Assembly (NCBI GenBank): GCA_019753235.1
Contig: JAIELF010000056.1
Location: 1-64,000, forward strand
Direction: 5' to 3'
DNA length: 64,000 nt
From: a bacterium
Lineage (GTDB): Bacteria; Planctomycetota; Planctomycetia; Kolteriales; Kolteriaceae
Below, piece by piece: positions 37,319 to 46,100 of the stretch. Position 1 is the stretch's first letter, and the number at the start of each line of letters is the position of its first letter. Both the position numbers and the translations under genes were made by a program. The notes below the pieces were generated by a model that worked only from the letters and a program-made list of their open reading frames with translations, did not search any database and was not told the DNA's origin.

Positions 37319-38344
37319 ATGAGCGTTCCACTGAATGAGCTGGATTGTCTGGAATGCACCGATCCCGCGGAGGTTCATGGGATGACACGCGCGCCATCTG
37401 CCTGGAGTAGAATCGAGCGATCAAAAAATCGTCCGGATGAATTCTCGGAACGCGAAGGAAGCGTTCCGTCGACGGCCGTTCTTTGCTTGGCGGCCATTTT
37501 GCATTCTTGTGTTGCCGGCATGGTGGTTACTTCGCCAGCACCATCCAATTTGCCATCGTGGTTTCCCTTAGGAATGGCAAGCCTGATCCTTTTGGAAGTT
37601 TTGGTGTTCTCGTATGCCGCATGGAATCTTGAATCTGGTTGGCCGCTGTTGGTTGGGGTGATCTTCCTCAAACTCGGGGGAGTCGTGACGTCGCTGGTCG
37701 CTTGGAACCAAGGGATGATCGACACTCGCTTGGCTTTGCCCACCATCTTGTTTGATGCTTTCTGGTCAGTGGTTCTTTGGCGAATTGTCTCTTGGGTACA
37801 TCGGGATCAGGCAGAGGGCGTCCCGGTGATGCCATTGGCCGACGCGCTCGTTGCCGCGAAAGATCAGACTGGACGAACGCTTCTTTCTCTGTCAAACGAA
37901 TCACCCGTTCTGGTTGTGTTTCTAAGGCATTTCGGTTGTACGTTCTGCCGAGAGGCATTGGCAGACCTTGCTCAGCAGAGGCCTCAAATTGAAGCTGCAG
38001 GAACCGCGATCACGATTGTTCACATGGGGACCGAGGAAGAAGCCAACTTTATGCTGAATGGTTACGGCTTGGCGAAGACTCATCACATCAGCGACCCGCT
38101 TCGGAGAATCTATCGTTCCTTCGAGCTCCGCCGTGGCCGTGTGGGCCAACTCTTTGGGCTTAGCGTTTGGCTTCGCGGTTTTCGAGCAGGCATTCTGAAT
38201 CGGCATGGACTGGGGCGTTTGCAAGGGGATGGATTTCAAATGCCGGGCGTCTTCGTGATCGATCACGGCAAGATCATCAAGGAGTTTCGTCATCAATCAG
38301 CATCGGATCGACCCGATTACCGAAAGCTGGCCGCTTCCCGTTAA
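37319..38344 (+). CDS. Membrane-anchored peroxiredoxin-like (AhpC/TSA-fold) protein
   Basis: The 341-residue protein has a soluble N-terminus, about four hydrophobic segments at roughly 48-165 (for example MASLILLEVLVFSYAAWN and LALPTILFDAFWSVVLWRI), then a thioredoxin-fold domain. The redox motif is VFLRHFGC207TFC210RE, a CxxC pair in the position of peroxiredoxin-like proteins of the SelL/Prx-like-2 type. The end, FQMPGVFVIDHGKIIKEFRH, has the cis-Pro region and the 'vidG.i...' strand. The likely role is thiol reduction or peroxide handling at the membrane. The membrane domain fused to this fold is unusual. Divergent from the fasciclin/sigma genes. Confidence 0.8.
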   Translation: MSVPLNELDCLECTDPAEVHGMTRAPSAWSRIERSKNRPDEFSEREGSVPSTAVLCLAAILHSCVAGMVVTSPAPSNLPSWFPLGMASLILLEVLVFSYAAWNLESGWPLLVGVIFLKLGGVVTSLVAWNQGMIDTRLALPTILFDAFWSVVLWRIVSWVHRDQAEGVPVMPLADALVAAKDQTGRTLLSLSNESPVLVVFLRHFGCTFCREALADLAQQRPQIEAAGTAITIVHMGTEEEANFMLNGYGLAKTHHISDPLRRIYRSFELRRGRVGQLFGLSVWLRGFRAGILNRHGLGRLQGDGFQMPGVFVIDHGKIIKEFRHQSASDRPDYRKLAASR

Positions 38345-38387
38345 GTTTTTTATCGAGTCTCCTCACGTCGACCGAGCGCGCGATGGT

Positions 38388-39107
38388 TCAGTATCCGCCC
38401 AGGCCCGTTGGCATTTTCCCTAACGAGTATGCTTTGGCTGCTTTGGCTTCATCTCTTCGAAGTCGGCGAAAAGCGATCAGTCGAACCCACCAGGGAATAG
38501 TGGTCAATGGCTCACCCGTCGAGTGTGCCAAAACGAATGACTTGGCACATTTCTCCAGCAACTCCAGGTTAAAGACGGCTCGCTCAAGGGTGTAGCCCAG
38601 TGTCAGAACCTCCGAACCGAGCAAGAACACCGTTCCGCCACGAGCGATTTTCCGAACATCGTCGGGCGAGAGGGTTTCCCCTGTCTGATAGAAGAGCTTT
38701 TCGACGCTTGGCCCGATTTGCCGAACCTGTTCATCGAATAGGGCCGGCATCATGTTCGAAATCTGACAGAGGGCTGAGCCCCACGGGGGCCTTCCCAGAA
38801 TCATCCCGCCGACACCGGGCCGCCGTGAAAAGATTATCGACTCGATACTGTTCGACTCGAGTTCCTTTATGGCCGCGCCGTCGCATACCAGAGACAAAGA
38901 GCGGTCACTTCCCGAAACCGGCAAACGAATGGAGAGCCGTCCATCGCCTCTCTCGAAGATCCCCTTCTCTCGAAGGCGAGTCTCGGCCGATCGCAGCATG
39001 GTTTCAAACGAGAATGAGTCCATGAGTCCCCTAGCATCCCCAATGTACGAGGCGGCGCCAGTCGGCCTCGATTGCCGAACGTAGGCGGCTTCGTTGTCAG
39101 GCTTCAT
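38388..39107 (-). CDS. Class II aldolase-fold protein lacking metal ligands
   Basis: The 239-residue product aligns by eye with the class II aldolase/adducin fold: LREKGIFERGDGRLSIRLP stands for the 'tGNiSvR' region, GGMILGRPPWGSALCQ for the 'aivHTHpp.atA' region, and ARGGTVFLLGSEVLTLGYTL plus ERAVFNLELLEKCAK for the 'llrNHG...G.tleeA....e.lE..a' end. All zinc-binding His residues of those motifs are absent, so it is probably not an aldolase; it might be a partner or a regulatory or changed-function protein. Its ATG directly follows the TGA of the aminotransferase gene (TGAATG), so translation is coupled. Last gene of the four-gene cluster. Confidence 0.68.
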   Translation of the reverse strand: MKPDNEAAYVRQSRPTGAASYIGDARGLMDSFSFETMLRSAETRLREKGIFERGDGRLSIRLPVSGSDRSLSLVCDGAAIKELESNSIESIIFSRRPGVGGMILGRPPWGSALCQISNMMPALFDEQVRQIGPSVEKLFYQTGETLSPDDVRKIARGGTVFLLGSEVLTLGYTLERAVFNLELLEKCAKSFVLAHSTGEPLTTIPWWVRLIAFRRLRRDEAKAAKAYSLGKMPTGLGGY

Positions 39108-40580
39108 TCAGCAAAGCTTCAAAACTGATTCGAACCGATCGAGTGCGTCATCGATGACGTCATCGGTATCGGCCATGCTGGTGTACATTCTACTTCCTGC
39201 GACGCTGATGATTCCGTGAGCCGTGTAGGCAGCTCCCATTTCCTCCATCATGTGCTTGCGGGGCTTGTTTTCGCGGAGTGCTTTGAGCGGTTGCCTAATG
39301 GAGAGAAGCAGAACGCCCGCCGTTTCGAGGTGGACAATCGAGCCTTGGTTGTAAGCGACAAAAGGAAGCTTGAGTCGATCGATGATTTCGTTGAGCCCGC
39401 GACAAAGGCGGTCTCCCGCCTGGCCAGCGACTACCGCGGCGCGGGTCCGAACCATCTCTTTGATGGCGTAATAACCCGCCACGCACGAAAGTGGATTAGC
39501 CGAGAGAGTTCCGCCCACGAACGCCCGCTTGCCGGTATTGCTGATGCCGCCCGCGAGCAACATCATGATCTCTTTTCGTCCGCCGATCCCGCCGGCCATG
39601 GGATATCCGCCGGTGAGGCATTTTCCGAGAATCGTCAGATCGGGTTTCACCCCAAAGTACCCCTGCGCGCCGCCGGGACCGAGCCGAAAACCACTGACGA
39701 CTTCATCGAAGATCAGCAGCGTGCCGAACTCGTCACAGACTTCGCGGAGTTGGCGGTTGTATTCGCGATAGACAGGGCGAGTTCCGCTTTCGGGTCCAAT
39801 CGGTTCGACAATGACCGCGGCAGTGCCGCCGCGAAGTCGGTTTAGCCACAGCATCCGCCGAAGCGTATTGATCTCGTTGGGAAAACATTCTTGAGTGCCC
39901 GCCGTCGCCCCGCGCGGAATGCCATACGCTTCGCGCCGGCCGGTCCCTGGGATCCGCAGGCCGTAGACCATCTGATCGCTCCAGCCGTGATATCCTCCGC
40001 CTATTTTGATGATCCGTTTCTTACCGGTGTGAACGCGGGCCAATCGAATCGCCCCCATCACCGCTTCGGTTCCCGAGCCGAGCATGCGAAACATTTCGAT
40101 GGACGGGACCAGTTCGCATACGAGCGCGGCCAATTTTTCTTCGTACTCATGCAGAAGTCCGGTCACGGGTCCACAACGCTCGAGCAACTCCAGGACTTTT
40201 AGCCGAACCGGTTCGTAGTTGGATCCAAGCAGCGTGGGGCCGCCCGCTTGAAGAAAATCGATGTACTTGTTTCCGTCGACATCGTGCAGGAAAGCCCCCT
40301 CGGCTCGGTCGAAGGCCAGTGGAAAAGGATAGTTGAAAGCAAGGTTGTGCTGCACCCCGCCTGGAATCACTTTCTGCGCTTGCATCGCGAGTTCTTTTGA
40401 TCGCCCGCATTTCTTCTCGAACTGAGCGAGGATGCCCTCCATCTTGTCCCGCTGGATGACTCTCGGGGGCTGCTTCAAAAGCACGTTGAGTCGAGCGTAG
40501 ATTTCTTCGGTGTTGTGCCAATGCGAGATACCGTACTCGGACGTTGCCGACGTTGGGGCGGGGATTGTTGCGGTTGCCAC
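39108..40580 (-). CDS. Class III aminotransferase (glutamate-1-semialdehyde aminomutase-like)
   Basis: The 490-residue enzyme has GSGTEAVMGAIRLARVHTGK (PLP phosphate loop), IIKIGGGYHGWSD, LIFDEVVSGFRLGPGGAQGY (the Asp that binds the pyridine N) and ILGKCLTGGYP, whose Lys near 319 forms the Schiff base. The 'GGG.HGW' and 'GF' signatures are of the HemL/GSAM subgroup, but the N-terminus (about 60 extra residues, MEGILAQFEKKCGRSKEL) and cluster context argue for an amino-compound:keto acid transaminase, not haem synthesis. Product length exceeds GSAM (about 430). It overlaps, by stop-start adjacency, the degenerate aldolase gene. Substrate unknown. Confidence 0.87.
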   Translation of the reverse strand: MATATIPAPTSATSEYGISHWHNTEEIYARLNVLLKQPPRVIQRDKMEGILAQFEKKCGRSKELAMQAQKVIPGGVQHNLAFNYPFPLAFDRAEGAFLHDVDGNKYIDFLQAGGPTLLGSNYEPVRLKVLELLERCGPVTGLLHEYEEKLAALVCELVPSIEMFRMLGSGTEAVMGAIRLARVHTGKKRIIKIGGGYHGWSDQMVYGLRIPGTGRREAYGIPRGATAGTQECFPNEINTLRRMLWLNRLRGGTAAVIVEPIGPESGTRPVYREYNRQLREVCDEFGTLLIFDEVVSGFRLGPGGAQGYFGVKPDLTILGKCLTGGYPMAGGIGGRKEIMMLLAGGISNTGKRAFVGGTLSANPLSCVAGYYAIKEMVRTRAAVVAGQAGDRLCRGLNEIIDRLKLPFVAYNQGSIVHLETAGVLLLSIRQPLKALRENKPRKHMMEEMGAAYTAHGIISVAGSRMYTSMADTDDVIDDALDRFESVLKLC

Positions 40581-40674
40581 GCTCGTACTCCTGACTCTCT
40601 ATTTCCTTCGTCGATCGTGTTGTTTTACAGAATCAAGGTGTCCACATGGATCATCTTCGGATGGTAAGTCTTGC

Positions 40675-41298
40675 TCATGAGGAAAGCGAACGGACGACTA
40701 GATCGCGGATCTGGGAGGAGAGCCCTGGTGTCAGCCGAGCAAGGAGATACCTTTTCGCCGCCCGTTCGAGTCTGCCGACATTGGCAATCGCCTGGGGCAT
40801 CGACGCCCCCCCGCAAACGATCCCATGGTTCTTCAGCAAGTAGGCCGATGCCTCTCGACGAAGCCCCTTGCCGAACGCCCGGGCGAGAAAGCCCGTCCCG
40901 GAAGGAGCGTAACCAATCAGCGGCGCCACCGATCCCAATTGGGCCCGATCATCAGCATCGTCAATCGGAAGACTTCGTTGAAGAAGGGTGATCGCACTGG
41001 CCACCGGCTGATGCGTATGGATCGAGGCATGAAAATCTTGCCGATAGGTCAGCAACCGAGAATGAATCCCCAACTCAACCGACGGCCGACGCTGGCCGAA
41101 CACCTGTTTGCTGGTGGCCAATTCCACCAGACAAATATCATCGACGTCCATGGTGTAGTAATCGCATGCCGACGGCGTGATGGCGATGACGTCGCTCGAC
41201 GCACGAAACGCGACGTTGCCCCCCGTCCCTGGAAGGAAGCCGATATCCGCCAACTCGTGGCACGCATCCAGAACGATTTGCCTGGCCTCACGAAACAT
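40675..41298 (-). CDS. Class II aldolase/adducin-family enzyme
   Basis: I start at ATG 41298, with GGAAGGTGAG upstream; the frame runs to 41373 but then overlaps the upstream gene. Product is 207 residues. LPGTGGNVAFRAS is the substrate phosphate/Gly region, SVELGIHSRLL gives the catalytic Glu, IHTHQPVAS the two zinc His, and LLKNHGIVCGG the third. The family includes fuculose-1-phosphate and ribulose-5-phosphate enzymes and the methylthioribulose-1-phosphate dehydratase; the close 'pgtgGNvafR' form resembles the latter or the sugar-acid aldolases. It lies between two aminotransferase genes on the minus strand, 94 bp upstream of the GSAM-like one. Confidence 0.86.
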   Translation of the reverse strand: MFREARQIVLDACHELADIGFLPGTGGNVAFRASSDVIAITPSACDYYTMDVDDICLVELATSKQVFGQRRPSVELGIHSRLLTYRQDFHASIHTHQPVASAITLLQRSLPIDDADDRAQLGSVAPLIGYAPSGTGFLARAFGKGLRREASAYLLKNHGIVCGGASMPQAIANVGRLERAAKRYLLARLTPGLSSQIRDLVVRSLSS

Positions 41299-41369
41299 CT
41301 TGCTCACCTTCCAACACGCGGAATCAACTTGCTCGTGTCGCGTGACCGGCAAAAGAGAAGCTCGCGCGA

Positions 41370-42782
41370 TCAACTCGGTTTCCAGATACCCTCGGCCGCA
41401 AGCTCCCGAGCGGTTTCATCGATCGATTCTTTGAGTGCCGAGACGACTTCATCGATCTCTTGCTCGGTGATCACAAACGGGGGCGAGACCGCTAAGTTGT
41501 TCATGATTGGCCGAACGATCACGCCGCGTGCGAGAACTTTTTTATAGGCTCGCATCGCGACCCCAAGCTTCAGATCGAACGGGGCCTTCGCCTTCTTATC
41601 CGCGACCAGTTCCATGGCCGCAACAAACCCGACGCCGCGGACTTCGCCCACGAGCGGATGGTCGGCGAGCGTTTCTCGCAACTTTGTTTGCAGGATGGGG
41701 GCCAGACGAGCAACACGATCGACCAGCTTTTCGCGTTCGATGATGTCGAGGTTGGCCATGGCCGCCGCCGCTGAGACTGGGTGGGCCGAATACGTGAAAC
41801 CATGCCCGAAGGGGCCCATCGTGGGCGAACCTTCGTGAAGCACCTTCCAGATCGGCTGGCTGATAAGTGACATCGAAAGCGGAGCGTACCCGCTGGTGAG
41901 CCCTTTGGCCCCGGTCATCAAATCTGGTTCGAGATGGAAGTAGTCGGAGCCAAACCAGCGACCCAGTCGGCCGAACCCGCAGATCACCTCGTCGGCAGCA
42001 AAGAGAATGTCATACCGACGAAGGATCGGCACGATGGCTTCGAAGTATCCCTCGGGGGGGACATAGACACCGCCGGCCCCCATCACGGGCTCAGCAAAAA
42101 AGGCCGCGATCGTGTCGGGCCCTTCACGCAGGATGACGCTTTCCAGCTCTTGTGCCAAGTGGGCGGAGAATTCTCGCTCGGTCATACCGGCAGGGGCTTG
42201 CCGGTAGTAATGCGGCGTGGTGACATGCAGAAATCGATCCACAGGAAGATCGAATCCACCATGCAGATTGGGTAGGCCGCTCAAGCTTCCCGAGGCGACG
42301 GTCACGCCGTGATAGGCGAGTTTACGAGCGATGATCTTTTTCTTCTTGGGCCGACCAAGCAAGTTGTTGTAGTACCAGATGATCTTGATAAGTGTGTCAT
42401 TCCCATCCGAACCGGTCAGGCCGAAAAACACTTTCGAAAGAGACTTCGGTGTTATCTGCACCAATCGTTCGGCCAAACGAATGGAGGGTTCGTTGGCCAT
42501 CGCTAAGAACGAATGATAGTAGGGCAATTTCTTTGCCTGGGCGGCCATGGCGTCGGCAATCTCCTCTCGACCGTAGCCAACGTTCATGCACCATAGACCT
42601 GCGAATGCGTCGAGGTAAGACCGGCCACGATGATCCGTGACATGCGTCCCCTTCCCCTCGATCATGACCATCGGTCCGTCGGCGGCATGGGCCGCGATCG
42701 AGGTAAAAGGATGCAGGTGATGAGCTTGGTCCAAAGACGAAAGCTCGGCAAGATTCTCGACGGTCGGCACAAGATGAGCCAT
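41370..42782 (-). CDS. Class III omega-aminotransferase
   Basis: Starting at ATG 42782 (GAGGGAATC upstream) gives 470 residues beginning MAHLVPTVENLA; the frame runs 29 residues further up without match. FTSIAAHAADGPMVMIEGKG is the standard omega-aminotransferase start, then YLDAFAGLWCMNVGYGREEI, FFGLTGSDGNDTLIKIIWYY, and the Schiff-base Lys near 292 in LMTGAKGLTSGYAPLSM. The family moves an amino group from an omega-amino acid, diamine or taurine-like compound to pyruvate. First gene of the cluster; the next gene, the aldolase, starts 71 bp downstream. Aminotransferase plus aldolase suggests chain cleavage after deamination. Confidence 0.9.
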   Translation of the reverse strand: MAHLVPTVENLAELSSLDQAHHLHPFTSIAAHAADGPMVMIEGKGTHVTDHRGRSYLDAFAGLWCMNVGYGREEIADAMAAQAKKLPYYHSFLAMANEPSIRLAERLVQITPKSLSKVFFGLTGSDGNDTLIKIIWYYNNLLGRPKKKKIIARKLAYHGVTVASGSLSGLPNLHGGFDLPVDRFLHVTTPHYYRQAPAGMTEREFSAHLAQELESVILREGPDTIAAFFAEPVMGAGGVYVPPEGYFEAIVPILRRYDILFAADEVICGFGRLGRWFGSDYFHLEPDLMTGAKGLTSGYAPLSMSLISQPIWKVLHEGSPTMGPFGHGFTYSAHPVSAAAAMANLDIIEREKLVDRVARLAPILQTKLRETLADHPLVGEVRGVGFVAAMELVADKKAKAPFDLKLGVAMRAYKKVLARGVIVRPIMNNLAVSPPFVITEQEIDEVVSALKESIDETARELAAEGIWKPS

Positions 42783-43131
42783 GATTCCCTCAGATGATGG
42801 ATGCAACCTGTTCGCGTCCAGGCCGACGAACGGGATAGCTGTTTTTTCTATCAGGATGTCGACAGCCAAATGCTGCTTTCTGCCCGCCGGTACTCTTTCC
42901 CATCAGCGGCTATCAGACCGATAGCCCGGCCGCGACCCTCCCTTGGTCCCCATTAATCTATCCGTTCTCCTGGGGATCTTCTGCCAGGAAAGACCGATCG
43001 CGCGGAGGAAGCGAGCCAGGGATCCCTGTTTTTCTCACCGCGCGGGCTTGCTTACCCCCAAGCGATGCCGCCCGGCAAGGTAGAATCGCTAGAATGCAAG
43101 GTGGAACCAACCAGTCAGGCGGGCAACGATC
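42783..43131. other. Intergenic region between aminotransferase and PSCyt1 genes
   Basis: This 349-bp divergent interval holds both promoters. The one clear element is an inverted repeat, GGCTATC-AGACC-GATAGCC, at 42908-42926 (7-bp arms, 5-nt loop). No convincing -35/-10 pair was found, and no ORF is credible here. Confidence 0.45.
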
Positions 43132-46100
43132 GTGATGCGAGGCAAGCAATATTCGCTGGGTTTGCTGCTGGCCCTGTGGGGAGTGGGGACGTCGTTCTGC
43201 CCGATGGCCCTTGCCCAAGGGGTCGACTTCAATCGCGATATTCGACCGATCCTTTCAAACAACTGCTTTAAGTGTCATGGCCCCGATGAAGAGAAACGAG
43301 AAGCGGATCTCCGCCTGGATGAAGCTTCGAGCGCTATTCCTCGAGCGATCGTCGCCGGCAAGCCGGAGGCGAGTCCGCTTGTCGAGCGAATCCTATCGAG
43401 CGACGCGGACAAAGTCATGCCTCCCCCGACGTCGAACAAACATCTCACTGATCGAGATAAAGAAATCATTCAGCGATGGATTCGGGAAGGAGCACCGTAC
43501 GCTCGGCACTGGGCTTTCGATCCCCCGGTTCGGCCTGGCGTTCCCGCGGGCGAGGCTGGCTTACCCGCGTTGGCCTCGTCGGATTCTCCCATCGATCAAT
43601 TCATCGCCCAACCGCTCCGTGGGGAATCGTTGTCGCCGGCCCCAGTGGCCGATTCCTACCGCTTGGCTCGACGCACCTATTTCGATTTGATCGGACTCCC
43701 TCCGTCTCCTGCTGAGACCGAACGCTTCGTGAGCGATACTCGACCCGACCATTACGAACGAATGATCGATTCACTCTTAGCCTCTCCCTCGTACGGCGAG
43801 CGGTGGGCTCGGCGATGGTTGGATCTGGCTCGCTATGCCGACACCAACGGTTACGAGAAGGATCGGGTTCGCTCGATCTGGCCTTATCGCGACTGGGTGA
43901 TCAATGCCCTTAATGCCGATCTTCCATTTGATCGCTTTACGCTGTTGCAGTTGGCTGGCGACATGGTTCCCGGGGCAACGCTCGACGACCGCATCGCTAC
44001 CGGCTTTCATCGCAACACGATGATCAATGAAGAAGGAGGAGTCGACCCCAACGAGTTTCGCTTTCATGCGATGGTCGACCGCGTCAGCACCACCGGGACC
44101 GTCTGGCTGGGACTCACGGTGGGCTGTGCTCAATGCCACACTCACAAGTATGATCCCATCACTCAAAAGGACTACTACCAGTTCATGGCGTTCATGAACA
44201 ACAGCGACGAGCCAGAGATTCCTGTTCCTTTGCCGGAAGTCACGCAACGACAGCTCGCCGTCGATCAAACAATCCGTGAGTACGAACGATCGGCCCCCGC
44301 TTTCTCCTTTAAGAGCGACGATCTCGAATGGACCTCGCTCTACCCCACGCAGGTCAGCTCCGCCAGTCAACAGCCTGCCGTTCTGCTGGGGGATGGATCG
44401 ATTCGCTTTCAGGGAACGCCCCCCGAACGAGAGACCTACACCATCGAGTTCGACAGTCAGGAAAGCGATATTGTTGCCCTTCGCATCCACGCGTTGACCG
44501 ACCCCGCCTTTCCGCGCGGCGGCCCCGGAAGGGCGGACAATGGGAACTTTGTGCTCTCGGAGGTGCAGATATCGGCAGGCCCGACAGACGGACATACCCC
44601 CCTGGTCCATGTCCCCATCGCCTTCGCGGAGGCACCGGCTCGGCAGCCTGGGTTCGCGCCGTACCTGGCGGTGGATGGAAAGCTGGATACCGGTTGGGCG
44701 GTCGGCATTCCGGGTGAGGAGAACCGCGATCGCTTTATCATCATCCAACTCGCTCAACCGATGGCGACCACCAGCACCCATTGGACCATTCGACTGATCC
44801 AGAATCACGGGGACAAACATGTCCTGGGCCGATTTCGTTTCGACGCCGGCCGATTCGCAACTTCATCGATCCCGATCGAGTTTCGTCGACGTCAACGTCT
44901 TGAACAGGTGTTCGAGCAATGGCGAAAGAGAGAATCCCTCTATGCGACCCGCTGGGAAACGCTGCAACCGATCCAAGCGAAAAGCAACCTGCCTTATCTG
45001 ACGATCCTCGATGACAAGTCGGTTCTTTCGAGCGGCGATCAGACAAAGAGCGATCGCTACGACGTTCGCTATGCCAACTCGGCCAAGGGAATCACGGCAT
45101 TTCGGCTGGAGGCCCTCACCGATTCTCGACTTCCCCTTCAGGGTCCTGGTCGAATCTTTTACGAAGGGCCGTTCGGCGACTTTTTTCTGAGCGAGTTTCA
45201 AATCGTCGCCGATGGCCGACCTATCCGAATTCGCCGAGCGATCGCCGATGTTGCCAACGCAGGCAATCGCCCCGAATTCACTCTCGACGGGAATCCTCAA
45301 ACGGGCTGGTCGATCGACGGGTTTCAGGGAACACCGCATGTGGTCATCTACGAACTCGACGAACCGATCGATGTCGACAACCAACTCGACTTAAGCATGA
45401 TCTTTGAACGGTACTACTCGTGCGGCATGGGACGGTTTCGGCTTTCCTACACGACCGATCTCAAGGAAGAACGCCAGAACGTGATGCCTGCCGACGTCGA
45501 AAACGCACTTGCCACGTTGGCGGCGGGCCGCTCGGCCGAGATGACCCAGCGAATTCGTCAACAGTTTCTGGAACTGGCCGAGGAACGAACCATCTTTCGA
45601 GAACAAGCGAGGCAGATCGCTCGGCAACGTCCGGAATACCCCACGACCCTCGTCATGGCAGAACGGCCACCCGAGTTTCCGCGTCCGACGCATCTTCATC
45701 ACCGGGGCGAGTTTCTTCAACCGGCCGAGGTGGTCCTCCCCGATCTCCCGAGCGCTTTTGGTCGGCTGAGCAAGTTCGACAAGCGCGATCGTCTTCGCTT
45801 CGCGCAGTGGCTGATCGAGCCCAACCATCCGTTGACCTCGCGCGTCACGGTCAATCGACACTGGGCCAATCTCTTCGGAAAGGGGATTGTCCGAACGACC
45901 GAAGATTTTGGATACCAAGGGGAGTTACCCAGTCATCCCGAGCTCCTTGATTGGCTCGCGACGGAATTCGTCGAGCGCGGCTGGTCGGTCAAAGAGCTTC
46001 ATCGATTGGTGGTAACAAGCCGAACCTATCGCCAATCTTCCGCAGCGTCGGCTGACGCCATCGCCAAGGATCCGAACAATCGTTGGTTGGCTCGTGGGCC

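Noticed and set aside
37930..37960. Selenocysteine in the peroxiredoxin-like active site
   Set aside because: Both positions of the CxxC are plain Cys codons (TGT, TGC); no in-frame TGA.
43777..44820. 347-codon minus-strand frame
   Set aside because: Antisense inside the PSCyt1 gene; composition is that of a shadow frame.
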